Assembly: GCA_934338065.1 (NCBI GenBank)
Contig: CAKRGX010000018.1
Coordinates: forward strand, 1-29,654
Direction: 5' to 3'
DNA: 29,654 nt
DNA from: an uncultured Eubacterium sp.
GTDB taxonomy: Bacteria > Bacillota > Clostridia > Lachnospirales > Lachnospiraceae
Of the stretch, positions 7,856 to 15,544 are shown piece after piece (position 1 is the stretch's first letter; each line of letters begins with the position of its first letter). A program made the position numbers and the translations under genes. The notes under the pieces are model-generated. The model made no database searches. It was not told where the DNA came from and worked only from the letters and a program-made list of their open reading frames with translations.

Positions 7856-8581
7856 TTATTTCAAGATCACCTTGGTTTGCTTACTTCTGTCAGATACCAT
7901 AAGACTGATTGATGATGCGTTCATTTTCTCCTTCGACATACGGTAGATAAGAACCGCTTTCTCTTTCTGACCAGCTTTCAAGGTTGTTGACAATTCATTC
8001 ATGCCACCATTTTCCAACATGCTTGGTCCCGGATAATATTGACTTCCATCGACTTCAAGCAGATACGACAGATCCGTTCGGTTCATAAGATTTAATTTCT
8101 TTTTTCTGCCCGACGTATTATTCAGCAAAAAAGATACAACAAGAAGAGTTTCTCCCTTTTGCGCCCGTATCTGTGTGTTGGCATATCTTTTTGTAAATTG
8201 GTAAGAGTCATAAGAAACTGTCACACCATTCAAATGATAAAATTCGTTGACCGAAAGGCTTGGCAATTCTGTCGTATCCGGCTGAGGGCTCTGATCTACG
8301 ACCTGCTGATCTTCCGGTGTCTGTGAAACAGGGGCGGCCGTTGCTGCAATAGCTGATGGTGACGGTGAAACCTGCTGCTCATCATTATTCTCTTCCTTTT
8401 GCAATTGCTTCTTTGTAATCAATCGTCTTTCATAACGGTCTGAATATCTCAGCAGCACACCTGCCGAATATTCTGCAATCATGTCACTCTGCTGTTCTGT
8501 CATATCCGGCACACTCTGACAACCATTCAATAAAACCATTGATAATACGGCAGCAAACGCAATCATTCGATTTTTTCTCAT
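7856..8581 (-). CDS. Lipoprotein with a DUF4352/DUF5067-like C-terminal domain
   Basis: A 241-residue exported lipoprotein. The N-terminus is a signal peptide ending in a lipobox (LLNGC, lipidated Cys at about residue 21). A helical stretch follows, then a Ser/Pro/Ala/Gln-rich linker (about 85-130), then a beta-rich domain with the pattern TLLVVSFLLNNTSG, reminiscent of the Ig-like DUF4352/DUF5067 folds found in Firmicute surface lipoproteins. The frame opens eight codons upstream, but ATG at 8581 has GGAAGAG at good spacing and starts a proper signal peptide. A candidate promoter lies 40-70 nt upstream. It is 13 nt from cheV, so co-transcription is likely. Ligand unknown. Confidence 0.8.
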   Translation of the reverse strand: MRKNRMIAFAAVLSMVLLNGCQSVPDMTEQQSDMIAEYSAGVLLRYSDRYERRLITKKQLQKEENNDEQQVSPSPSAIAATAAPVSQTPEDQQVVDQSPQPDTTELPSLSVNEFYHLNGVTVSYDSYQFTKRYANTQIRAQKGETLLVVSFLLNNTSGRKKKLNLMNRTDLSYLLEVDGSQYYPGPSMLENGGMNELSTTLKAGQKEKAVLIYRMSKEKMNASSISLMVSDRSKQTKVILK

Positions 8582-8618
8582 GATTTCTCTTCCTTTCATC
8601 AACAAAAAATCTTATCAT

Positions 8619-8648
8619 ATTATACCATAATATACCCCTATCAATCAA
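8619..8648 (-). promoter_or_regulatory. Candidate promoter for the lipoprotein-cheV genes
   Basis: On the minus strand TTGATT (8648-8643, overlapping the stop codon of the upstream kinase) and a perfect TATAAT (8624-8619) are spaced 18 nt, with TGG before the -10. No terminator is seen after the kinase gene, so read-through is also possible. Confidence 0.6.
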
Positions 8649-10191
8649 CACTTTTCCGATCAAGTTCAAACCAGAATTCCACCCCATTATCATAATTTTT
8701 CACTCCGTACTTCTGATTGTGGGCATCCATTACCGCTTTTACGATAGATAAGCCGATGCCATTGCCACCATACTCTCTTGTATGTGCTTTATCCACTTTA
8801 AAAAACTTTGTCCATATCTTATCAAGGTCTTCTTCAGGAATCGGATCCCCGGTATTAAAAACACTTGTATGAATATGATCCTCTGTAACTGCCGTCTTAA
8901 TTTCAATAATGTTTTCATTTTTTACATGATTCAGGGCATTACTGATATAATTCGTCACAACTTCTTCTATCATGTATTCATCCGCCCAAACCATAAGTGG
9001 ATCCTCACTTTTATTGTAAGAAAGCCGGACATCCTTTTGTTTAAACAAAATATCTGTCGAATTGATCACCGACTGTATCACACTTGTCAGATCAAAATGT
9101 TCCAGATGTACCTGGTCATTTCCAAATTCCAACTGGTTTAAACTCAACAGTTTTTTAACCATCTTATTCATTTTATTTGCTTCGTCAACAATTACTTCAC
9201 AATAAAATTCACGGCTTTCTGCATCATCATTTATATTCTCCTGCAGTCCCTCTGCATACCCCTGGATCAAAGCAATCGGTGTTTTGAGTTCATGCGATAC
9301 ATTTGCCAGAAATTCCTGGCGCATTTTTTCCTGTTCCGATCGTCGTTCCAAATCAAGCTGAAGCTCATTATTTGCCGTTTTCAATTCAGAAATTGTACAT
9401 TCCAGCTTGTCAGACAATGCATTCATACTGTCACCAAGCACACCGATCTCGTCATCACGATTTCCTTCATATCTCTTAGAAAAATCCAATTTCTGCATAT
9501 TTTGTGCATGACGTGCCAGACGCAGAATTGGTTTTGTATATTGATTTGTGATCAAAAACATAATAAATATACCTGCAATGACAACAATAACACCAAGATA
9601 CAACATAAACTCATTGGAAACAGAAGCACTCTCCTGAATACTTTGATAATTAGATCGCAAATAAACCCAGTAATTATTTGTCATACGTCCGGTCAGTTCA
9701 ATAAAATTAGACTCCACACGCTCATCATACACCTTGTACATCGAATAGTTTGCGGTTTGATTGATAATGCGGCAGTTATCACCTAACGGCTCATTAAAAT
9801 AAATTGCTTTCACATACTTGCTTAACTGACTCTTTGTCACCTGTTGGAGACGGTCTGAACCGGCAGGATAAACATACTGGAGTTCGGCTATATCACCCGA
9901 ACCGGGGTATGCCTTGATCTGAACAAGATAAATATTAACATTCGAATTGGTACTCAACGCATCCAACTGGTCATATACCTTATTCCGATCAGCATTACTC
10001 AGTTTATCCCAATTCACATTCTGACAGGCACTCACTGTTCTTGCATACACCCCCTGCATCTGTTTGATCTTAGAATTTTGATAAAAGGACGGTAGCAGAA
10101 CAACATTGGCAAGGCAAATGGTTCCAATCGTTATAATAAGCATTAAAGAAACTATAATAATAAGTCTGGTACGCAAGGAACGTCTCATCAT
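8641..10191 (-). CDS. Membrane sensor histidine kinase (OmpR-partner, VanS/PhoR-like)
   Basis: Senses an external signal and phosphorylates the adjacent response regulator. TM1 spans about 10-30, an extracytoplasmic sensor loop about 33-193, and TM2 about 196-215. HAMP is at about 216-270 and a short coiled coil at 270-290. HisKA has the phospho-acceptor His near residue 300 in NVSHELKTPIAL. The ATPase domain has an N-box (TNYISNALNH) and G-boxes (GGNGIGLSIV). An in-frame GTG overlaps the regulator's stop, but GAGGTG five bases before ATG at 10191 makes that ATG the better start, 2 nt after the regulator. It forms an operon with the regulator, the small TM protein and the foldase, suggesting envelope-stress sensing (inference). 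Confidence 0.93.
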   Translation of the reverse strand: MMRRSLRTRLIIIVSLMLIITIGTICLANVVLLPSFYQNSKIKQMQGVYARTVSACQNVNWDKLSNADRNKVYDQLDALSTNSNVNIYLVQIKAYPGSGDIAELQYVYPAGSDRLQQVTKSQLSKYVKAIYFNEPLGDNCRIINQTANYSMYKVYDERVESNFIELTGRMTNNYWVYLRSNYQSIQESASVSNEFMLYLGVIVVIAGIFIMFLITNQYTKPILRLARHAQNMQKLDFSKRYEGNRDDEIGVLGDSMNALSDKLECTISELKTANNELQLDLERRSEQEKMRQEFLANVSHELKTPIALIQGYAEGLQENINDDAESREFYCEVIVDEANKMNKMVKKLLSLNQLEFGNDQVHLEHFDLTSVIQSVINSTDILFKQKDVRLSYNKSEDPLMVWADEYMIEEVVTNYISNALNHVKNENIIEIKTAVTEDHIHTSVFNTGDPIPEEDLDKIWTKFFKVDKAHTREYGGNGIGLSIVKAVMDAHNQKYGVKNYDNGVEFWFELDRKSVD

Positions 10192-10193
10192 CT

Positions 10194-10865
10194 TCACACC
10201 TCAAATTTATATCCCATTCCCCAAATGGTCTTAATATACTTTCCTTTATCTCCCATCTTGCTTCTTAATTTTTTTACATGCGTATCAATCGTCCTGGCAT
10301 CCCCAAAATAATCATAATCCCATACATGATTCAGAATACGCTCTCTTGACAAAGCAATATCTTTGTTTTCCATAAAATAAGTCAAAAGTTCAAATTCTTT
10401 AAAACTCAGATCAATCCGCTCACCATCAATCAACACTTCATGCGCTGAACGATTAAGCACAATACCGCCATATTCAAGATTTCCCTCCGCAATCGAGTTT
10501 GTTCTTCTCAACAGTGCCTGCACACGTGCAACAAGAATCTTAGGACTAAACGGTTTGGAAATATACTCATCTACCCCTAACTCAAACCCTTTTAATTCAT
10601 CATTTTCGCTGCCTCTCGCTGTCAGCATAATAATCGGAACCTGCGAGTACTGCCGGATTTCCCGGCACGTCTCCCATCCATCCATCTTTGGCATCATTAC
10701 GTCCAGAATCACAAGATCAATATCTTTGTTTTCCAAAAAAATATCAACTGCCTGTTCACCATCTGCTGCCTCCAGCACAGTAAAATCCTGCTTTACTAAG
10801 AAATCCTTGACCAGCTTCCTCATTCTCTGTTCATCATCCACGATCAAAACGGTACTCTCTGCCAT
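10194..10865 (-). CDS. OmpR/PhoB-family response regulator
   Basis: DNA-binding partner of the adjacent histidine kinase. The receiver domain (about 4-118) has acidic pocket Asp10/Asp11, phospho-acceptor Asp55 in VILDVMMP, Thr82 and Lys104. A winged-helix DNA-binding domain (about 128-222) follows, including the SFKEFELLTYF helix and the DARTIDTHVKKLR recognition region. The 223-residue length is standard. AAAGGAGT precedes the ATG. It begins 12 nt after the small TM-protein gene and is nearly contiguous with the kinase. The target genes are unknown; autoregulation of this operon is plausible but no direct repeat sites were recognised. Confidence 0.95.
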   Translation of the reverse strand: MAESTVLIVDDEQRMRKLVKDFLVKQDFTVLEAADGEQAVDIFLENKDIDLVILDVMMPKMDGWETCREIRQYSQVPIIMLTARGSENDELKGFELGVDEYISKPFSPKILVARVQALLRRTNSIAEGNLEYGGIVLNRSAHEVLIDGERIDLSFKEFELLTYFMENKDIALSRERILNHVWDYDYFGDARTIDTHVKKLRSKMGDKGKYIKTIWGMGYKFEV

Positions 10866-10877
10866 AAATTACTCCTT

Positions 10878-11447
10878 TCACTCTTCACTCTGTCCCTGAC
10901 TCTGATCCAGCCTGTCTTCACGAGCCTTCAGTTCAGCATCCCACTTTTCATACTTGTCAATCAATTCTTCTTCCATTTTAGCCTTATAATTTGTAAAATA
11001 TGTGAAAATTGTATATTCAAATCGGAAATTGACCGCAACAAACCCAGCCAGCAGAATCACAAGTGCAATAACTGCTATTTTTAATTTCTTATTTATCAGC
11101 TTCTGTCCCTCATATAATTTACGGAAACGTCCTTCCTTTGACGGTCTTTCCGACATGATATCCTTTCTTTTCTGAGCAGACGCCTTAACAGGGATTGAAG
11201 CCAGCGTTCGTTCGGAAGCTAATCCGCTCTTCAGAATGGTCTTCCTCAACTGCAGAAGGAACTCATATCCTGTAATCGTACTGAACAACTTTTCAGAAAC
11301 AGCCTTATTATATATCTTCAGCGCAGTTTTAGAATCTGATATATCTGCTTTTTCCAAAAGATTCTGAATGATCTCTGCTTCCTTTTTAGCCTGTTCAAAA
11401 ACCTCTCTGCTTTCAAACTCAAAAGCACCTGTCAGCTTCTCATCCAT
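10878..11447 (-). CDS. Hypothetical single-TM protein
   Basis: No family recognised. The protein has 189 residues. The first ~115 are charged and helical (FEFESREVFEQAKKEAEII and similar), one membrane segment lies at about 122-140, and the C-terminal ~45 are acidic and coiled-coil-like. The frame could start at a GTG two codons upstream, but AGGAG sits only 2 nt from that codon and 8 nt from ATG at 11447, so the ATG is preferred. Its Shine-Dalgarno overlaps the stop of the foldase gene, and the response regulator follows after 12 nt. Position suggests an accessory of the foldase/two-component operon (inference). Confidence 0.75.
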   Translation of the reverse strand: MDEKLTGAFEFESREVFEQAKKEAEIIQNLLEKADISDSKTALKIYNKAVSEKLFSTITGYEFLLQLRKTILKSGLASERTLASIPVKASAQKRKDIMSERPSKEGRFRKLYEGQKLINKKLKIAVIALVILLAGFVAVNFRFEYTIFTYFTNYKAKMEEELIDKYEKWDAELKAREDRLDQSQGQSEE

Positions 11448-11458
11448 AATCACTTCTC

Positions 11459-12556
11459 CTACTCTTGTTTTGCATATTTACCAATAAATTCTTTCACCAA
11501 CCGTACCATCATATCGTCCTTTGGATATACACTCGTTGTCTCCTTGTAAGTCTTTTCCAGTTCCATTATAGTCACATCATCTTTATCCTCTGGATCTACC
11601 TCATCCAAAAGATAGTTTCTGTATTCATGATCGGATATTGTAATATGTTCTTTGGCAGCTATTGTCTTTGCAATCATTCTGCCCTTAACTTCATCTCTCG
11701 CCAGTCCCTTAACATCCTCCTCCGTCATTCCCAGATCGGCAATCACCTCTTCATATGAAGTACCATTCATATCTCCAATCCCCTGGTATTGCCTTTTCAA
11801 GTCCGAAAAGGCTTGTTTTTTACTTCCTTCCGGATATTCCTTCACCTTGCACTTTGCTACATAATCATCCCATAAAGTATCACCTAGCGCATCAACATTT
11901 TCCTGTCTTACTTTCGTCTTAACTTGTGCTAAATATTCGTCCAGCGATCGACATTTATTGTTGGATAAAGCTTTGACAAAATTCTCATTAAATTTACAAC
12001 TGACTGTTACAGTGAAAGTAACCTTCTGTCCTGCAACATCAACATCAAAATAATCATTAGGAAATGTCACATCAAAGGAATACTCCTGTCCCAGAGAAAG
12101 TCCGGTCAACTTCCGTTCAAAATCTGCATTAAACAAATCACCTGCTCCAACCTGAATTACAATGCCTTCCTCATCCAAGTCTTCTGACTTTTGCCCACCA
12201 ATACTACCACTATAATCCATCAGGACCCAGTCACCTTTTTTTATCCGTTCTTCACCATCAATCGTAATCTTTTTTTCCTCTACATCATTTAAAATAGAAC
12301 GATAAATTTCTTCCTTGGTTGGTGTTACAACACCCTTGAGTCCCTTATATCCCTTTAGAACAAGATTTCCCTTTTTCTCATAATCAATTAATTCGCCGTC
12401 TCTCATGGCTCCCTGTACCGGGATTTCTACTTTGCTGTTGTTCTGTTCTGCCATACCACCTTTTTCCCTGTTATGATAAAACACCACTGCACCAGCCACA
12501 ACAATGATCAATAATAGCGCTATTCCAAAAGCAACTCTCGTTTTCTTATTTTTCAT
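11459..12556 (-). CDS. Membrane-anchored trigger-factor-like peptidyl-prolyl isomerase
   Basis: Probable extracytoplasmic folding factor. The 365-residue protein has an N-terminal anchor at about 9-28 (a TM segment with basic start, no lipobox). A linker follows, then a region resembling the trigger-factor FKBP domain: GDWVLMDYSGSIGG, DLDEEGIVIQVGAGDL, then TFPNDYFDVDVAGQKVTF, roughly residues 110-195. The C-terminal ~165 residues are helical and like the trigger-factor substrate-binding arms. It lacks the ribosome-binding N-terminal domain of cytosolic trigger factor. The frame opens 20 codons upstream, but ATG at 12556 begins the anchor; GGGAGG is about 12 nt away, somewhat far. First gene of an operon with a small TM protein and a two-component system. 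Confidence 0.85.
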   Translation of the reverse strand: MKNKKTRVAFGIALLLIIVVAGAVVFYHNREKGGMAEQNNSKVEIPVQGAMRDGELIDYEKKGNLVLKGYKGLKGVVTPTKEEIYRSILNDVEEKKITIDGEERIKKGDWVLMDYSGSIGGQKSEDLDEEGIVIQVGAGDLFNADFERKLTGLSLGQEYSFDVTFPNDYFDVDVAGQKVTFTVTVSCKFNENFVKALSNNKCRSLDEYLAQVKTKVRQENVDALGDTLWDDYVAKCKVKEYPEGSKKQAFSDLKRQYQGIGDMNGTSYEEVIADLGMTEEDVKGLARDEVKGRMIAKTIAAKEHITISDHEYRNYLLDEVDPEDKDDVTIMELEKTYKETTSVYPKDDMMVRLVKEFIGKYAKQE

Positions 12557-12592
12557 AATGCTGCTATTCCTCCCAAAAATTTCGTTAACTTT

Positions 12593-12601
12593 ATCATACC
12601 A
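12593..12601 (-). promoter_or_regulatory. Candidate extended -10 promoter of the foldase/two-component operon
   Basis: TGGTATGAT on the minus strand lies about 37 nt before the foldase ATG, between it and the leuD terminator. The -35 position falls in the terminator's T-run and is poor, so an extended -10 promoter is inferred. A small inverted repeat (CACA-N4-TGTG, 12600-12611) lies just upstream and could be an operator. Confidence 0.45.
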
Positions 12602-12614
12602 CAAATGTGTGAAC

Positions 12615-12661
12615 AAAAAAAGTGCTTACCTGTATTTGACATAACACAGATAACGCACTTT
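12615..12661 (-). terminator. Rho-independent terminator of leuC-leuD
   Basis: On the minus strand AAAGTGC plus TTATCTGT pairs with ACAGGTAA plus GCACTTT (one bulge, one wobble) around a loop of about 12 nt. It ends in seven T. It begins 27 nt past the leuD stop. Confidence 0.88.
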
Positions 12662-12687
12662 CTATTTATTGCAACAGTTCCATAAAA

Positions 12688-13176
12688 TCAGCTTTTTGCA
12701 TTAATATAATTCATTAACCCCTCAGCCTTAATAATCTTTTGCATAAAGGGTGGAAAAGCCTGCCCCTGATAAGACTCCCCTTTTGTTTTATTTGTTATAA
12801 CTCCACTATCAAAATCAATCTCCACTTCATCACCAGCCTCAATACGCTCAGATGCTTCCTTACACTCAATGATAGGAAGACCGATATTGATTGAATTACG
12901 ATAAAAAATACGTGCAAACGTCTCTGCTATAACACAGCTTACGCCAGAAGCCTTAATTGCTATCGGTGCATGCTCACGAGAGGAACCACAGCCAAAGTTC
13001 TTTGCAGCAACAATGATATCACCTTTTTTAACTTTGTTCACGAAGTCCTTATCAATATCCTCCATGCAATGCGTTGCCAGCTCCGCCGGATCAGAGGAGT
13101 TCAGATAACGAGCCGGAATAATAACGTCAGTATCTACATTATCTCCATATTTGAATACTTTTCCTAATGCTTTCAT
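12688..13176 (-). CDS. leuD: 3-isopropylmalate dehydratase, small subunit
   Basis: Swivel subunit that isomerises 2- to 3-isopropylmalate with LeuC in leucine synthesis. The 162 residues match the short LeuD/HacB type. Characteristic motifs are [14 protein letters not shown] near the N-terminus, [12 protein letters not shown] (about 61-72) and [30 protein letters not shown] precedes the ATG. It starts 17 nt after leuC and is the last gene before the terminator. In organisms with both short-type subunits the pair can also serve related substrates such as citramalate or homoaconitate; the sequence does not decide, and leucine synthesis is the default. Confidence 0.96.
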   Translation of the reverse strand: MKALGKVFKYGDNVDTDVIIPARYLNSSDPAELATHCMEDIDKDFVNKVKKGDIIVAAKNFGCGSSREHAPIAIKASGVSCVIAETFARIFYRNSINIGLPIIECKEASERIEAGDEVEIDFDSGVITNKTKGESYQGQAFPPFMQKIIKAEGLMNYINAKS

Positions 13177-13193
13177 CTTCTCTACCTCCTATA

Positions 13194-14459
13194 TTATAAT
13201 CCTAATTCAGATGGTTCAGAAATCTTTCCTGTCACAGCACTGGCTGCTGCCACAGCAGGACTGGCAAGATAAATCTCTGAATTCACATGTCCCATTCGTC
13301 CAACAAAATTTCGGTTTGTCGTAGACACAGCACGCTCACCTTCAGCCAGAATACCCATATGTCCGCCTAAGCAGGGACCGCAGGTAGGCGTACTTACAAT
13401 AGCCCCGGCCTTTATGAATATCTGCGTCAGCCCCTCTTCCATTGATTGAAGATAAATATCCTGCGTAGCCGGTATGACAATACATCTTAAACCTTTTTTT
13501 ACTTTTCGCCCCTCTAATATTTTAGCAGCTACGCGCATATCTTCAATACGTCCATTCGTACAGGAACCGATTACAACCTGATCGATCTCAATGTCTCCCG
13601 CTTCTTTAACCGTTTTTGTATTTTCCGGTAAATGAGGGAATGCAACTGTCGGTTCAAGTCCCGAAAGATCAATCGTAACCGTCTCATCATATTCAGCATC
13701 TTCATCTGCCTCATAAACCGTGTATTTCTTCTTTGAATGTTCATCCATGTAAGCAATGGTTTTCTCATCAACCGGGAAGATACCATTCTTCGCTCCTGCT
13801 TCAATTGCCATATTGGAAATCGTAAAACGGTCATCCATAGAAAGATCTGCAATACCATCTCCCGTAAACTCCAGTGAACGATACAAAGCACCATCCACAC
13901 CAATCTTACCAATCAGATGAAGAATTACATCTTTTCCACTAACCCACGGCTTTAATTTTCCTGTCAATACAACTTTAATTGCTGACGGAACTTTAAACCA
14001 CGCCTGACCGGTAATCATTCCGGCCCCCATATCCGTACTGCCAACACCTGTAGAAAATGCACCAAGTGCGCCATATGTACACGTATGAGAATCCGCACCA
14101 ATGCAGGTCTCACCTGCAACAATCAATCCTTTTTCAGGAAGGAGTGCATGTTCGATTCCCATCTCTCCTACTTCAAAATAATTCGTAATTCCCTGCGCCT
14201 TTGCATATTCGCGGACGCATTTACAATGTTCTGCAGATTTTATATCCTTATTTGGTGCAAAATGATCCGGCACAAGAGCAATCTTGTCCTTATCAAATAC
14301 TGTCTTTTTATTTAATTTTTCAACTTCATGAATTGCCACCGGACCTGTAATATCATTAGCCAATACCATATCCAGATCTGCCTCGATCAATTGTCCGGCT
14401 ACTACGGATTCCAACCCGGCATGTGCCGCAAGAATCTTTTGCGTCATTGTCATTCCCAT
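13194..14459 (-). CDS. leuC: 3-isopropylmalate dehydratase, large subunit (short type)
   Basis: Aconitase-family large subunit with a [4Fe-4S] cluster, paired with LeuD. Cluster ligands are Cys300 (GSCTNGR), Cys360 and Cys363 ([11 protein letters not shown]). [15 protein letters not shown] (about 121-135) and [16 protein letters not shown] are typical. The 421-residue length is of the archaeal/clostridial short type rather than the ~466-residue E. coli type. GGAAGG lies eight bases before the first ATG. A candidate promoter sits in the 66-nt gap after dut, so leuC-leuD is probably a separate unit, with some read-through from dut possible. No leuA or leuB is in the window and no leader peptide or T-box is visible. 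Confidence 0.96.
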   Translation of the reverse strand: MGMTMTQKILAAHAGLESVVAGQLIEADLDMVLANDITGPVAIHEVEKLNKKTVFDKDKIALVPDHFAPNKDIKSAEHCKCVREYAKAQGITNYFEVGEMGIEHALLPEKGLIVAGETCIGADSHTCTYGALGAFSTGVGSTDMGAGMITGQAWFKVPSAIKVVLTGKLKPWVSGKDVILHLIGKIGVDGALYRSLEFTGDGIADLSMDDRFTISNMAIEAGAKNGIFPVDEKTIAYMDEHSKKKYTVYEADEDAEYDETVTIDLSGLEPTVAFPHLPENTKTVKEAGDIEIDQVVIGSCTNGRIEDMRVAAKILEGRKVKKGLRCIVIPATQDIYLQSMEEGLTQIFIKAGAIVSTPTCGPCLGGHMGILAEGERAVSTTNRNFVGRMGHVNSEIYLASPAVAAASAVTGKISEPSELGL

Positions 14460-14494
14460 GCTTTTTTCCTTCCTTTCCCAATCGTCTGTCTTTT

Positions 14495-14523
14495 ATCATA
14501 ACAGAATTTTACTGAAATGTATA
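14495..14523 (-). promoter_or_regulatory. Candidate promoter of leuC-leuD
   Basis: On the minus strand TATACA (14523-14518) and TATGAT (14500-14495) are separated by 17 nt, directly after the dut stop codon. The leader to the leuC ATG is only about 30 nt, too short for an attenuator or T-box. Confidence 0.55.
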
Positions 14524-14525
14524 GA

Positions 14526-14972
14526 CTATTTTGTTCCGGTTGAGCCAAATCCTGCACTGCCCCTCGTCGTATCTTCCAGTTCATCAACCTCTTCATACTC
14601 AGCATAGATATAAGGTGTAATGACCATCTGTGCCACACGCTCTCCGGCATCGATTGTTATATCTTCTGTGGAATGGTTTAATAAAGCAACCATAATCTCT
14701 CCCCGGTAATCTGAATCAATTACGCCTACCTTATTAGCGGGTGCCAACCCTTTTTTACAAGCAAGTCCGCTTCTCGCATATACAAGTCCCACAAGTCCCT
14801 CCGGAATCTCCATAGCCAGCCCGGTAGGTACAAAAACAGTAGTTCCCGCCTTAATCGTCAATGATTCATCCATGCAGGCGTACAGATCAGCTCCTGCTGC
14901 ATACTCCGTACCATAATGCGGCATCCTGGCCTTATCATTCAGTTTCTTAAATCGCACCTTTGCTGTATTCAT
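14526..14972 (-). CDS. dut: dUTP diphosphatase (trimeric dUTPase)
   Basis: Hydrolyses dUTP to dUMP and pyrophosphate, keeping uracil out of DNA and feeding dTMP synthesis. All five motifs of the trimeric family are present in 148 residues: AGADLYA, the PTG/ARSGLA region, GVIDSDYRGEI, ERVAQMVI and C-terminal RGSAGFGSTG. The frame extends upstream into nrdG by a TTG codon, but ATG at 14972 begins at the conserved N-terminus, 23 nt after nrdG. Its Shine-Dalgarno (AAAGGA) is rather distant, so coupling to nrdG translation is possible. Third gene of nrdD-nrdG-dut, a sensible deoxynucleotide operon. ung, which removes misincorporated uracil, lies elsewhere in the window. Confidence 0.95.
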   Translation of the reverse strand: MNTAKVRFKKLNDKARMPHYGTEYAAGADLYACMDESLTIKAGTTVFVPTGLAMEIPEGLVGLVYARSGLACKKGLAPANKVGVIDSDYRGEIMVALLNHSTEDITIDAGERVAQMVITPYIYAEYEEVDELEDTTRGSAGFGSTGTK

Positions 14973-14995
14973 CTTTCTATCTATATCCTTTCTTA

Positions 14996-15541
14996 TTACA
15001 CAATCTCGCCTTCCCAATGAATAACTTCACCTGCTGCCAGCGATTTTTTGACATCAATGATTCTCTGATTATCCGAACCACGAAAATTAACCTTTAAATT
15101 TTTTTGTTTAACAATAAACTCTCCATCCACCAAAATATCAATATAAGAAAGCAGCTCTCTTGTCACATCGGATTTCTTACACATACGTCCGACAATATCC
15201 TTATCAAAAAGATAACCGGAATAGCACCAGACATTCTTATCCGGATATTCCTCATGAACCCTCCTCATCAGCGGTAACAATCCCTCCTGATTGGATGGCT
15301 CCATCGGCTCTCCTCCTAATAAGGATAAGCCTGACACATAATCAGGCTTTAAGTACTCAATGATCTTGTCGATCTCTCTCTCAGTAAAAGGCTTCCCATA
15401 TTGAAAATCCCATGCTTCTTTATTAAAACACTCCTTGCAGTGATGTGTGCAGCCACTGACAAAAAGAGACACACGGACTCCAATGCCATTAGCTACATCA
15501 AACTGCTTAATATCGGCATAATTCACTGAAACTATCTCCAT
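14996..15541 (-). CDS. nrdG: Anaerobic ribonucleotide reductase activating enzyme
   Basis: Radical-SAM enzyme that installs the glycyl radical on NrdD. The [4Fe-4S] motif is Cys31-x3-Cys35-x2-Cys38 in SGCTHHCKEC, and LLGGEPM (about 74-80) is the SAM-binding GGE motif. The 181 residues are normal for the family. It starts 3 nt after the nrdD stop with only a weak Shine-Dalgarno (AAGG), so translation is probably coupled to nrdD. It shares the NrdR-type promoter upstream of nrdD. A complete activase beside its substrate enzyme indicates an anaerobic lifestyle or at least an anaerobic dNTP supply. Confidence 0.96.
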   Translation of the reverse strand: MEIVSVNYADIKQFDVANGIGVRVSLFVSGCTHHCKECFNKEAWDFQYGKPFTEREIDKIIEYLKPDYVSGLSLLGGEPMEPSNQEGLLPLMRRVHEEYPDKNVWCYSGYLFDKDIVGRMCKKSDVTRELLSYIDILVDGEFIVKQKNLKVNFRGSDNQRIIDVKKSLAAGEVIHWEGEIV

Positions 15542-15544
15542 TCC

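Noticed and set aside
13571..13912. 113-residue minus-strand frame within leuC
   Set aside because: Out-of-frame shadow of leuC with an improbable Arg/Met/Trp-rich composition.
14460..14525. Leucine attenuator or T-box before leuC
   Set aside because: Only about 65 nt, without leucine codon runs or competing hairpins; it holds just a simple candidate promoter.
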